Positions 6,906 through 14,678 of a stretch of 25,876 nt of DNA are shown here, piece by piece. The notes beneath the pieces were generated by a model. The model saw only the letters and a program-made list of their open reading frames with translations, was not told where the DNA came from and did no database searches. Positions within the stretch are counted from its first letter, which is position 1. Each line of letters opens with the position of its first letter. The DNA comes from Enterococcus_E cecorum_C (lineage in GTDB: Bacteria > Bacillota > Bacilli > Lactobacillales > Enterococcaceae): NCBI RefSeq assembly GCF_052119425.1, contig NZ_JBQKFH010000036.1, positions 1 through 25,876 on the forward strand. Reading direction: 5' to 3'. Both the position numbers and the translations under genes were made by a program.

Positions 6906-6977
6906 CGCACCTTAAGGGAATCGAACCCCTGTCTCAAGAACCGGAATCTTGCGTGATATCCACTACACTAAAGGTGC
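6906..6977 (-). tRNA. tRNA-Arg, anticodon CCG
   Basis: A 72-nt cloverleaf folds completely. The acceptor is GCACCTT/AAGGTGC with discriminator G. The D-arm is short. The anticodon stem is CAAGA/TCTTG with loop TTCCGGT, giving anticodon CCG, which reads CGG. The T-loop is TTCGATT. CCA is not encoded. It is a single tRNA with its own promoter and terminator, on the strand opposite rpoN and within its presumed leader. Confidence 0.96.
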
Positions 6978-6988
6978 TTAACGAATAT

Positions 6989-7017
6989 ATTTTACACAAT
7001 TTTGATTTAGATGACAA
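6989..7017 (-). promoter_or_regulatory. Sigma-A promoter of the tRNA-Arg gene
   Basis: On the minus strand: TTGTCA (7012-7017), a 17-bp spacer, TAAAAT (6989-6994). The -35 box abuts the rpoN ribosome site AGAGGT on the other strand. Confidence 0.75.
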
Positions 7018-7027
7018 GAGGTATACT

Positions 7028-8341
7028 ATGAAATTCGAACAACAAGTTTCTCAAAAACAAACACAAACACAAAAGTTATTAATGACACAAACTTTACAAC
7101 AATCTCTTCAAGTTTTACATTTTTCCATTGATGAACTAAATCAGTATATTAAATCACAATCAATGGAAAATCCACTCATTGAAATTAAAGAAGCAAATTA
7201 TACATCTAATTATGCCAAACCTAAATCTTCAACCGGTCAAGAATTAGATTCATTTTCACAAGTGGCGGATATTCATGAATCTTTATTTGAACATTTAATC
7301 CAACAAATTCATTTAAATTATCGTGATACGTATTTACGTACATTAGTCTTATTTTTAGTCGAATACGTTGATCTTAATGGCTATTTGAAAATTACCTTAG
7401 AAGAGGCACAACAGATTACCAAGGCAGAACCAATACAAATGCTTGATGCACTGACTTTGATTCAACAACTTGATCCAGCTGGTGTAGGCGCACGTAATCT
7501 ACAAGAGTGTTTGATGTTGCAGACTGAGCGTGATCAAAAAGCCCCAGAATTGGCATATTATGTATTAGAAGAGTATTTTGATGAGCTAGTCGGACGAAAA
7601 TGGGATGTGATTGCTAAAAAATTAAATATTGGGTTAAATGAAATTCAGCTAATATTTGATTATATCCAAACCCTTACTCCAACTCCTGGCGCACAATATG
7701 GCAGTGTAGAGGGTTTGTATGTTATTCCAGATATTACCGTTAAAGTTGAGGAAGGAAAGTTAAAGGTGATTCCTAATCGACAAGGAATGCCAGAATTACG
7801 TTTTCAACAAAATTATTTTGAACAATTTAAAGACAGCCAAGATCAAGAGGTAAAAAAATACTTGCAAAATAAGGTCCAGGAATTTGAGTCATTACAAAAA
7901 GCGATTATACAAAGAGGAGATACTGTTCTAGCCGTTGGAAAGTACATTATCGATGCACAACAGGAATATTTCTTGGATTCGACACGTCCATTAAAGCCAT
8001 TAACCATGAAAGAAGTTGCCAATGCGCTTGATATTCACGAATCAACAGTTTCACGTGCGGTTAATGGAAAATATATTGAAACCGATAATGGAATCGTAGA
8101 AATGCGTGACTTTTTTGTTCAAAGTATAGTAGCAACAGATGGCAAAGAAATAGCTAATTCTCAGGTAAAAAGCCGACTTAAAGAATTAATTAATCAAGAA
8201 AACAAACAAAAACCTTTATCTGACCAAAAATTATCAGATATCTTAGCGGATGAGGGTATGGAGATTTCTAGAAGAACGGTTGCAAAGTATCGTGATGAAT
8301 TGGGGATTTTAGGCTCTTCAAAACGTAAAAGATTTGATTGA
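7028..8341 (+). CDS. rpoN: RNA polymerase sigma-54 factor
   Basis: A 437-residue sigma-54. Residues 1-50 form the Gln/Leu-rich activator-interacting region I, followed by a variable acidic linker. Residues about 80-270 form the core-binding domain, 326-350 the helix-turn-helix that reads the -12 element, and 414-423 the RpoN box SRRTVAKYRD (usual form ARRTVAKYRE) that reads the -24 element. Sigma-54 needs an AAA+ activator; in enterococci, Listeria and lactobacilli it drives mannose-class PTS operons through ManR/LevR-type activators. The ATG at 7028 has AGAGGT 5 nt upstream. The longer frame beginning at 6953 starts inside the tRNA gene and is rejected. It ends in a strong terminator. It may be under CcpA control through the cre-like site upstream. 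Confidence 0.95.
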   Translation: MKFEQQVSQKQTQTQKLLMTQTLQQSLQVLHFSIDELNQYIKSQSMENPLIEIKEANYTSNYAKPKSSTGQELDSFSQVADIHESLFEHLIQQIHLNYRDTYLRTLVLFLVEYVDLNGYLKITLEEAQQITKAEPIQMLDALTLIQQLDPAGVGARNLQECLMLQTERDQKAPELAYYVLEEYFDELVGRKWDVIAKKLNIGLNEIQLIFDYIQTLTPTPGAQYGSVEGLYVIPDITVKVEEGKLKVIPNRQGMPELRFQQNYFEQFKDSQDQEVKKYLQNKVQEFESLQKAIIQRGDTVLAVGKYIIDAQQEYFLDSTRPLKPLTMKEVANALDIHESTVSRAVNGKYIETDNGIVEMRDFFVQSIVATDGKEIANSQVKSRLKELINQENKQKPLSDQKLSDILADEGMEISRRTVAKYRDELGILGSSKRKRFD

Positions 8342-8349
8342 TTTATATA

Positions 8350-8380
8350 CGAGTGGGACGATATTTACCCCACTCGTTTT
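8350..8380 (+). terminator. Terminator of rpoN
   Basis: CGAGTGGG at 8350-8357 pairs with CCCACTCG at 8369-8376, followed by TTTTGCTTTT. It isolates rpoN from the cggR operon. Confidence 0.9.
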
Positions 8381-8429
8381 GCTTTTATCTTTTTCTGAAA
8401 ACTATTTTGAAAATATCTATAGAATTATC

Positions 8430-8458
8430 TTGATTAATTAAAAAAAAGATGATATGAT
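8430..8458 (+). promoter_or_regulatory. Sigma-A promoter of the cggR-gap operon
   Basis: TTGATT (8430-8435), a 17-bp spacer, TATGAT (8453-8458). The leader to the cggR start is about 95 nt and contains the CggR operator. Confidence 0.75.
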
Positions 8459-8509
8459 ATTTCCTGTGAGAAGGTTAATGAAGCCTGCCACAAATTTTTT
8501 TATCCGACA

Positions 8510-8545
8510 CGGGTCATGAATCGTCTTATTAGGACATATTTAGTC
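8510..8545 (+). promoter_or_regulatory. CggR operator
   Basis: CGGGTC-N6-CGTC-N4-TAGGAC-N6-AGTC reproduces the spacing of the Bacillus CggR operator CGGGAC-N6-TGTC-N4-CGGGAC-N6-TGTC, with only a few base changes. It lies between promoter and gene, so bound CggR would block elongation until fructose-1,6-bisphosphate weakens binding. Confidence 0.8.
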
Positions 8546-8559
8546 CAACGGAGGGAATA

Positions 8560-9597
8560 ATGATAAATGATCTTAAATTGATTGGTTCAGTAGTTCCTGA
8601 AGTGATACCAATGCTTCAACAACGCTATAAAGTGTTGCAAGGATTATACTGGTTGCAGCCAATTGGTCGGCGGGCCTTATCAGAGGCGTTATCACTGACA
8701 GAGAGAACATTAAGAACCGAGACAGAACAATTAAAACGTCTTGACTTTATCTCTATCTCAAAAACAGGGATGCGGTTAACTGATAAAGGTGAAGATATTT
8801 ATAATCAATTGGCTAGTTTGATGGATCAAGTTTTAGGAATGCAACAAATCGAGTCCAAACTTGCTAAATATCTAGGAATTGCTCGCTGTATCATTGTATC
8901 GGGTGATAGTGATAAGCAGAGTCAAGTGATTTCTCGTTTAGGGAAAGTTTTATATCATACCTTAGATGAGCAACTGCCAAATGGTGAAAATATCATAGCG
9001 GTAATGGGCGGCACGACAATGGCTCAAGCTGCAGAACAATTTGAAAATCTTGAAACAGAACATCGGCACAATTTATTTGTTCCCGCAAGAGGTGGGATTG
9101 GTGAATTGATGAATGTTCAAGCGAATACCATTAGTGCTGTGATGGCGATGAAAACTAATGGAGCTTATCGAGCGATTTATGTTCCTGAACAACTTAGTGT
9201 AAATACATATGAAAGTTTATTACAGGAGCCTTCAATTGCTGAAGTGTTAAGTTTGATACAAGGTGCAAATTGTGTCATTCATAGTATCGGACGCGCGCTT
9301 CCGATGGCGGTTCGCAGAAAAATGACAGAAGATGAAATTTTGATGTTAAAACAAAATGGTGCTGTTGCAGAATCTTTTGGATATTTTTTCAATCAGGACG
9401 GACAAATTGTTTACAAAACACCTAGAATTGGGTTAAAATTAAGTCAGTTGCAAAATGTCCCGTACATGTTTGCAATTGCCGGTGGTAAAAGTAAAGCAAA
9501 AGCAATTGCTGCGTATATGAAAAATGCACCTAAGCAAACTTGCTTGATTACTGATGAAGCCGTCGCAAGTGAGATTTTAAAAGGGGTAACCCTTTAA
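8560..9597 (+). CDS. cggR: Central glycolytic genes regulator CggR (SorC/DeoR family)
   Basis: A 345-residue repressor. Residues about 20-85 hold the winged helix DNA-binding domain, with the LSEALSLTERTLRTETEQL helix-turn-helix. Residues about 90-345 form the SorC-type sugar-phosphate-binding domain, with GGTTMAQAAEQ near the phosphate-binding site. By family knowledge it represses its own operon and is relieved by fructose-1,6-bisphosphate, so gap, pgk, tpi and eno follow glycolytic flux. The ATG at 8560 has GGAGGG four bases upstream, a slightly short spacing. It is the first gene of the operon, with a matching operator in its leader, and gap follows after 40 nt. Codon use is ordinary, unlike the highly biased gap. 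Confidence 0.95.
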   Translation: MINDLKLIGSVVPEVIPMLQQRYKVLQGLYWLQPIGRRALSEALSLTERTLRTETEQLKRLDFISISKTGMRLTDKGEDIYNQLASLMDQVLGMQQIESKLAKYLGIARCIIVSGDSDKQSQVISRLGKVLYHTLDEQLPNGENIIAVMGGTTMAQAAEQFENLETEHRHNLFVPARGGIGELMNVQANTISAVMAMKTNGAYRAIYVPEQLSVNTYESLLQEPSIAEVLSLIQGANCVIHSIGRALPMAVRRKMTEDEILMLKQNGAVAESFGYFFNQDGQIVYKTPRIGLKLSQLQNVPYMFAIAGGKSKAKAIAAYMKNAPKQTCLITDEAVASEILKGVTL

Positions 9598-9637
9598 AAT
9601 AAAAATTTTTTTGATTTTCATAAGGAGGAAATCTTAA

Positions 9638-10639
9638 ATGACAGTTAAAGTAGGTATTAATGGATTCGGACGTATCGGACGTTTAGCTTTCCGTCGTATC
9701 CAAGATGTAGAAGGAATCGAAGTAGTTGCTATCAACGACTTAACAGATGCTAAAATGTTAGCACACTTGTTAAAATATGATACAACTCAAGGACGTTTCA
9801 ACGGTACTGTTGAAGTTCACGATGGTTCATTCAACGTAAACGGTAAAGAAGTTAAAGTTTTAGCTAACCGTAACCCTGAAGAATTACCATGGGGTGAACT
9901 AGGTGTTGATATCGTCTTAGAATGTACTGGATTCTTCACTTCAAAAGAAAAAGCTGAATTACACTTAAAAGCTGGTGCAAAACGTGTAGTTATCTCAGCT
10001 CCTGGTGGTAACGATGTACCAACAATCGTTTACAACGTTAACCATGAAACATTAACTGGTAAAGAAACAGTTATTTCAGGTGCTTCATGTACTACAAACT
10101 GTTTAGCTCCTATGGCTAAAGCATTAAACGACAAATTTGGTGTTGTAGAAGGATTAATGACTACAATCCACGCTTACACAGGTGACCAAATGACTCTAGA
10201 TGGACCACACCCTAAAGGTGACTTCCGTCGTGCTCGTGCAGCTGCTGCTAACATCGTTCCTAACTCAACTGGTGCTGCTAAAGCTATCGGTTTAGTAATT
10301 CCTGAATTAAACGGTAAATTAGACGGTGCTGCTCAACGTGTTCCTGTTCCAACTGGATCATTAACTGAATTAGTATCAGTATTATCAACTAAAGTAACTG
10401 TTGATGAAGTTAATGCTGCTATGAAAGAAGCTTCAACTGAATCATTTGGTTACACTGAAGAACAATTAGTATCATCTGATATCGTAGGTATTACTTATGG
10501 TTCATTATTCGATGCTACTCAAACTAAAGTAATGACTGTTGGTGACCAACAATTAGTTAAGACTGTTTCTTGGTACGATAACGAAATGTCATACACTGCT
10601 CAATTAGTACGTACTTTAGAATACTTCGCTAAATTATAA
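9638..10639 (+). CDS. gap: Glyceraldehyde-3-phosphate dehydrogenase, NAD-dependent
   Basis: A 333-residue GAPDH that oxidises and phosphorylates glyceraldehyde-3-phosphate to 1,3-bisphosphoglycerate, producing NADH. The Rossmann motif GFGRIGR is at residues 9-15. Asn33-Asp34 after the second strand favours NAD over NADP. The catalytic Cys151 sits in SCTTNC with His178 as base. Length is typical. The start ATG follows AAGGAGG. Codon use is strongly optimised (TTA, GGT, GCT, CGT, AAC), as for a very abundant protein. It lies 40 nt after cggR without its own promoter and is followed by an intrinsic terminator before pgk, which would let it accumulate over the later genes. Confidence 0.98.
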   Translation: MTVKVGINGFGRIGRLAFRRIQDVEGIEVVAINDLTDAKMLAHLLKYDTTQGRFNGTVEVHDGSFNVNGKEVKVLANRNPEELPWGELGVDIVLECTGFFTSKEKAELHLKAGAKRVVISAPGGNDVPTIVYNVNHETLTGKETVISGASCTTNCLAPMAKALNDKFGVVEGLMTTIHAYTGDQMTLDGPHPKGDFRRARAAAANIVPNSTGAAKAIGLVIPELNGKLDGAAQRVPVPTGSLTELVSVLSTKVTVDEVNAAMKEASTESFGYTEEQLVSSDIVGITYGSLFDATQTKVMTVGDQQLVKTVSWYDNEMSYTAQLVRTLEYFAKL

Positions 10640-10669
10640 GATTTATTTCTAAATCTAGATGCAGTTTTA

Positions 10670-10706
10670 AAGCGGGGAAGCGACGCGCTTCTTCGCTTTT
10701 TTTATT
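10670..10706 (+). terminator. Intrinsic terminator/attenuator between gap and pgk
   Basis: A 12-bp stem (10670-10681 with 10687-10698, including two G-T pairs), a 5-nt loop, then a T-run to about 10703. No convincing promoter lies between it and pgk at 10730, so partial read-through is implied. Confidence 0.85.
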
Positions 10707-10729
10707 AAGAATAATTAGGAGGCTATCTC

Positions 10730-11920
10730 ATGGCTAAAAAAACAGTTCGTGATATCGATTTAAAAGGTAAAAAAGTTTTAGTTCGTGTTGACTTTAATGT
10801 TCCTTTAAAAGATGGTGTAATCACTGATGATACTCGTATCAAAGCAGCATTACCTACTATTAAATATGTTTTAGAAAATGGCGGCAAGGCTATTTTATTC
10901 TCACATTTAGGTCGTGTGAAAACAGAAGAAGATAAAGCTGGTAAATCATTAGCACCAGTTGCAAAACGTTTAGGCGAATTATTAGGCCAAGATGTTACAT
11001 TCGTGCCAGAAACTCGTGGTGCTGAATTAGAAGCTGCTATTAACAATCTAAAAGAAGGCGAAGTTGTTGTCTTTGAAAACACTCGTTTTGAAGATGTTGA
11101 CGGCAAAAAAGAAAGCAAAAATGATCCAGAATTAGGTAAATATTGGGCTTCTTTAGGTGACGTATTTGTCAATGACGCATTTGGTACAGCACACCGTGCA
11201 CATGCATCTAACGTAGGTATTGCTTCAACTGGTATTCCTACAGTTGCTGGTTTCTTAATGGAAAAAGAAATTAAATTTATCGGTGAAGCGGTTGAAGAAC
11301 CAAAACGACCAATGGTTGCAATCCTTGGTGGTGCAAAAGTTTCTGATAAAATTGGTGTTATCGAAAACTTAATTCCTAAAGCTGATAAAATTTTAATCGG
11401 TGGGGGAATGACTTACACATTCTATAAAGCAAAAGGAATGGAAATTGGTAATTCATTAGTGGAAGCTGACAAAGTAGAATTAGCAAAATCATTAATTGAA
11501 AAAGCTGGCGATAAATTAGTATTACCAATTGATTCTGTTACTGCTGCAGAATTTTCAAATGATGTACCTACAGAAGTTCATGAAGGCAACGTTCCTGATG
11601 GACAAATGGGTCTTGATATCGGTCCTGCAACAATTGCATTATTCGCTGAAACATTAGCTGGTGCGAAAACTGTTGTTTGGAACGGACCTATGGGTGTATT
11701 TGAAATGTCAAACTTTGCTAAAGGAACAATCGGTGTATGTGAAGCTATTGCAAATCTTGCTGATGCTACAACAATTATCGGTGGTGGTGACTCTGCAGCT
11801 GCAGCTGAACAATTAGGATTCGCTGATAAATTCACTCATATCTCAACAGGTGGCGGTGCAAGTTTAGAATTATTAGAAGGTAAAGTTTTACCTGGACTTG
11901 CAGCAATCAACGACAAATAA
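10730..11920 (+). CDS. pgk: Phosphoglycerate kinase
   Basis: A 396-residue monomeric two-domain kinase transferring phosphate from 1,3-bisphosphoglycerate to ADP, the first ATP-yielding step of glycolysis. Visible are RVDFNVPL at residues 19-26 (substrate aspartate and asparagine), the SHLGR loop, GGAKVSDKI at the hinge, WNGPMGVFE and the GGGDSAAA nucleotide loop. The length is standard. The ATG follows TAGGAGG with normal spacing. The gap terminator stands 25 nt upstream and tpi follows after a hairpin. Codon bias is strong but slightly less extreme than in gap. Confidence 0.98.
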   Translation: MAKKTVRDIDLKGKKVLVRVDFNVPLKDGVITDDTRIKAALPTIKYVLENGGKAILFSHLGRVKTEEDKAGKSLAPVAKRLGELLGQDVTFVPETRGAELEAAINNLKEGEVVVFENTRFEDVDGKKESKNDPELGKYWASLGDVFVNDAFGTAHRAHASNVGIASTGIPTVAGFLMEKEIKFIGEAVEEPKRPMVAILGGAKVSDKIGVIENLIPKADKILIGGGMTYTFYKAKGMEIGNSLVEADKVELAKSLIEKAGDKLVLPIDSVTAAEFSNDVPTEVHEGNVPDGQMGLDIGPATIALFAETLAGAKTVVWNGPMGVFEMSNFAKGTIGVCEAIANLADATTIIGGGDSAAAAEQLGFADKFTHISTGGGASLELLEGKVLPGLAAINDK

Positions 11921-11932
11921 TAAAAACAATTG

Positions 11933-11959
11933 AGGAAAGTTAGTTATACTAACTTTCCT
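11933..11959 (+). other. Perfect 11-bp hairpin between pgk and tpi
   Basis: AGGAAAGTTAG (11933-11943) pairs perfectly with CTAACTTTCCT (11949-11959) around TTATA. No T-run follows, so it is more likely an mRNA stability or processing element than a terminator. Confidence 0.6.
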
Positions 11960-11988
11960 TCCTATAAAATTTTAAGGGAGTGTCATTC

Positions 11989-12744
11989 ATGCGTAAACCA
12001 ATTATCGCAGGAAACTGGAAAATGAACAAAACTGCTTCAGAAGCTAAAGCTTTTGCACAAGCAGTAAAAAATAGCTTACCAAGCAATGAAAAAGTTGATT
12101 CAGTGATTGGATCACCTGCTTTATTCTTAGAAACATTAGTATCTGAAGCAAAAGGTACTGAACTACAAATTGCTGCCCAAAACTGCTACTGGGAAAACGC
12201 TGGTGCTTTTACTGGTGAAACTTCTCCAGCAGCTTTAGCAGATTTAGGTGTACAATACGTTATCATTGGTCACTCAGAACGTCGCGATTACTTCCACGAA
12301 ACTGATGAAGAAATCAATAAAAAAGCAAAATCTATTTTTGCAAATGGTATGACACCAATTTTATGCTGTGGTGAAAGCTTAGAAACATACGAAGCTGGTC
12401 AAACTGCTGCATGGATTGAAGGTCAAATCACTAAAGGTTTAGCTGACCTTTCTGCTGAACAAGTGAGCAGCATGGTTATTGCTTACGAACCAATTTGGGC
12501 TATTGGTACTGGTAAATCAGCTGATGCAAACATTGCTGATGAAATCTGTGGTGTTGTACGTAGCACTGTTGAAAAATTATACGGTAGCGAAGTTGCTCAA
12601 AAAGTACGTATTCAATATGGTGGTTCTGTTAAACCAGAAAATATTGCTGAATACATGGCAAAAGAAAACGTTGATGGTGCATTAGTCGGTGGCGCAAGCT
12701 TACAACCAGAATCATTCTTAAAATTATTAGAAGCTGTGAAATAA
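11989..12744 (+). CDS. tpiA: Triosephosphate isomerase
   Basis: A 251-residue TIM barrel that interconverts dihydroxyacetone phosphate and glyceraldehyde-3-phosphate. The active-site residues are Asn9-Lys11 in GNWKMN, His95 in IIGHSERR and Glu167 in AYEPIWAIGTG. The GGSV/GGA phosphate loops lie near the C-terminus. The start is ATG at 11989, eight bases after AGGGAG; a GTG at 11980 overlaps that ribosome site and is rejected. It sits third in the structural glycolysis block, 68 nt after pgk with a hairpin between. Codon bias is high. No terminator is seen after it, but eno seems to have an additional promoter. Confidence 0.98.
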   Translation: MRKPIIAGNWKMNKTASEAKAFAQAVKNSLPSNEKVDSVIGSPALFLETLVSEAKGTELQIAAQNCYWENAGAFTGETSPAALADLGVQYVIIGHSERRDYFHETDEEINKKAKSIFANGMTPILCCGESLETYEAGQTAAWIEGQITKGLADLSAEQVSSMVIAYEPIWAIGTGKSADANIADEICGVVRSTVEKLYGSEVAQKVRIQYGGSVKPENIAEYMAKENVDGALVGGASLQPESFLKLLEAVK

Positions 12745-12752
12745 TTCGATAA

Positions 12753-12766
12753 TAAATACGTTTTCA
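12753..12766. promoter_or_regulatory. Candidate cre site upstream of eno
   Basis: TAAATACGTTTTCA matches the cre consensus TGWAANCGNTNWCA at 12 of 14 positions on either strand. It lies just upstream of the proposed eno promoter, a position associated with CcpA activation. Two mismatches make it tentative. Confidence 0.3.
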
Positions 12767-12778
12767 TTGAAATTATTA

Positions 12779-12807
12779 TTGCAGTTTTCAATAAAATTAT
12801 CTAAAAT
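12779..12807 (+). promoter_or_regulatory. Candidate sigma-A promoter of eno
   Basis: TTGCAG (12779-12784), a 17-bp spacer, TAAAAT (12802-12807). A 16-bp perfect palindrome, TAAGGGAATTCCCTTA (12817-12832), would fall in the 5' leader just before the ribosome site. Confidence 0.45.
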
Positions 12808-12861
12808 AAAGGTAACTAAGGGAATTCCCTTAAGATAAAAACTCAAAGGAGAGACACAAAC

Positions 12862-14160
12862 ATGTCAATTATTACTGATGTTTACGCTCGCGAAGTCTTA
12901 GACTCACGTGGTAACCCAACAATCGAAGTAGAAGTTTATACTGAATCAGGTGCATTCGGTCGCGGTATGGTTCCTTCAGGAGCTTCAACTGGTGAACACG
13001 AAGCTGTTGAATTACGTGATGGAGATAAAGGACGTTACGGTGGTAAAGGTGTTCTTAAAGCTGTTGACAACGTAAACAACATTATTGCTGAAGCTATCAT
13101 TGGTTACGATGTAACTGACCAAATGGCTATCGATAAAGCAATGATCGAATTAGATGGAACTCCAACTAAGAGCAAATTAGGTGCGAACGCTATTTTAGGT
13201 GTATCTATTGCTGTTGCTCGTGCTGCTGCGGATTACTTAGATGTTCCTTTATATCACTACTTAGGTGGATTCAATACTAAAGTATTACCTACTCCAATGA
13301 TGAACATCATCAATGGTGGCTCTCACTCAGATGCGCCAATCGCTTTCCAAGAATTCATGATTGTACCTGCTGGTGCACCTACATTCAAAGAAGCATTACG
13401 TTGGGGTGCTGAAGTATTCCATGCTTTGAAGAAAATTTTAGCAGATCGTGGTTTAGAAACTTCTGTTGGTGACGAAGGTGGTTTCGCTCCTCGTTTTGAA
13501 GGTACTGAAGATGCTGTTGAAACTATTCTTTCAGCCATTAAAGCTGCTGGTTTAGAACCAGGTAAAGATGTGTTCTTAGGATTTGACTGTGCTTCATCAG
13601 AATTCTATTCAGATGGAATCTATGACTACACTAAATTTGAAGGCGAAGGTGCTGCAAAACGTACTGCTGCTGAACAAATTGACTACTTAGAAGAATTAGT
13701 TAACAAATACCCAATCATTACTATCGAAGATGGTATGGATGAAAATGACTGGGATGGATGGAAAGAATTAACTAAACGTCTTGGTGATAAAGTGCAATTA
13801 GTTGGTGACGACTTCTTCGTAACTAACACTTCTTACTTAGAACGTGGTATTAAAGAAGGCGCAGCTAACTCAATCTTAATTAAAGTTAACCAAATCGGTA
13901 CTTTAACTGAAACATTTGAAGCTATTGAAATGGCTAAAGAAGCTGGCTACACTGCTGTTGTATCACACCGTTCAGGTGAAACAGAAGATTCAACAATCTC
14001 TGACATCGCAGTTGCTACAAACGCCGGTCAAATTAAAACTGGTTCATTATCACGTACTGACCGTATTGCTAAGTACAACCAATTATTACGTATTGAAGAT
14101 CAACTAGGTGAAGTTGCTCAATACAAAGGTCTAAAATCATTCTATAACTTAAAAAAATAA
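12862..14160 (+). CDS. eno: Enolase (phosphopyruvate hydratase)
   Basis: A 432-residue enolase dehydrating 2-phosphoglycerate to phosphoenolpyruvate in the cytosol. Catalytic Glu205 (in GDEGGFAP) and Lys341 (in ILIKVNQIG) are present, as are the Mg2+ ligands Asp242, Glu289 and Asp316 and the SHRSGETED loop at residues 368-376. The length is typical. The ATG follows AAAGGAGAG. Codon use is as strongly optimised as in gap. It ends the glycolysis block with a strong terminator. A 117-nt gap from tpi with its own promoter-like sequence suggests additional, separate expression. In many lactic bacteria enolase is also found at the cell surface; nothing in the sequence shows that here. Confidence 0.98.
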   Translation: MSIITDVYAREVLDSRGNPTIEVEVYTESGAFGRGMVPSGASTGEHEAVELRDGDKGRYGGKGVLKAVDNVNNIIAEAIIGYDVTDQMAIDKAMIELDGTPTKSKLGANAILGVSIAVARAAADYLDVPLYHYLGGFNTKVLPTPMMNIINGGSHSDAPIAFQEFMIVPAGAPTFKEALRWGAEVFHALKKILADRGLETSVGDEGGFAPRFEGTEDAVETILSAIKAAGLEPGKDVFLGFDCASSEFYSDGIYDYTKFEGEGAAKRTAAEQIDYLEELVNKYPIITIEDGMDENDWDGWKELTKRLGDKVQLVGDDFFVTNTSYLERGIKEGAANSILIKVNQIGTLTETFEAIEMAKEAGYTAVVSHRSGETEDSTISDIAVATNAGQIKTGSLSRTDRIAKYNQLLRIEDQLGEVAQYKGLKSFYNLKK

Positions 14161-14177
14161 TCGTTAGATGATTGCTT

Positions 14178-14211
14178 GGCTCTCCTGTTATATGATGGGA
14201 GAGCCTTTTTT
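14178..14211 (+). terminator. Terminator of eno and the glycolysis block
   Basis: GGCTCTCC (14178-14185) pairs with GGAGAGCC (14198-14205), followed by six T. Confidence 0.93.
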
Positions 14212-14332
14212 AGTGTGTGAAAATTTCAAAGCTATCTTGTAAGTTTCGTATGGTAAGTACTAGCTTTTCACATTAATTTATGTTAAATTAAAGAAGTTAG
14301 ATATAGTTTATATAAAAAAGGAGGACTTTTTA

Positions 14333-14569
14333 GTGTATAATGTAATCCTTGGTATTGTTATTGTCTTATCAGTTGTATTAATTTTTACCATTATGATGCA
14401 ACCAAGTAAACAAAATAGTGCGGCAAGTGCTTTTTCTGGCGGGGCTGATCAATTATTTGGTAAGCAAAAAGCTCGTGGATTTGAAGCTGTCATGCAACGC
14501 GCCACTGCAGTTTTAGGTGCTATTTGGATGATTTTACTTTTTGTATTATCATTTCTTTCATCAAAATAA
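14333..14569 (+). CDS. secG: Protein translocase subunit SecG
   Basis: A 78-residue membrane protein, the small accessory subunit of the SecYEG preprotein channel. Two membrane segments are visible, about residues 3-22 and 55-75. They are separated by the conserved loop MMQPSKQNSAASAFSGGADQ and a short basic stretch. The start is GTG at 14333 after AAGGAGG. An extended -10-like TGTTAAATT lies at 14281-14289, with no clear -35. The gene is followed at once by a terminator-like hairpin. The order secG, esterase, rnr, smpB is conserved in many Firmicutes. Confidence 0.95.
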   Translation: MYNVILGIVIVLSVVLIFTIMMQPSKQNSAASAFSGGADQLFGKQKARGFEAVMQRATAVLGAIWMILLFVLSFLSSK

Positions 14570-14582
14570 GAAAAAAACAGAC

Positions 14583-14610
14583 GGAGGTTATTCATTGACC
14601 TCTTTTTTTT
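14583..14610 (+). terminator. Terminator after secG
   Basis: GAGGT (14584-14588) pairs with ACCTC (14598-14602) around a 9-nt loop, followed by eight T. The stem is short, so leaky termination is likely. Confidence 0.65.
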
Positions 14611-14678
14611 GACTAAAAATAGGGTTAAATACTATATATTGAGAAAAATATGGTAGAATAATGATTGAGGTGAAAAAT

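Noticed and set aside
6953..7027. N-terminal extension of rpoN starting inside the tRNA gene
   Set aside because: The first 25 residues come from tRNA sequence and intergenic DNA; the ATG at 7028 has a ribosome site and gives the usual sigma-54 N-terminus.
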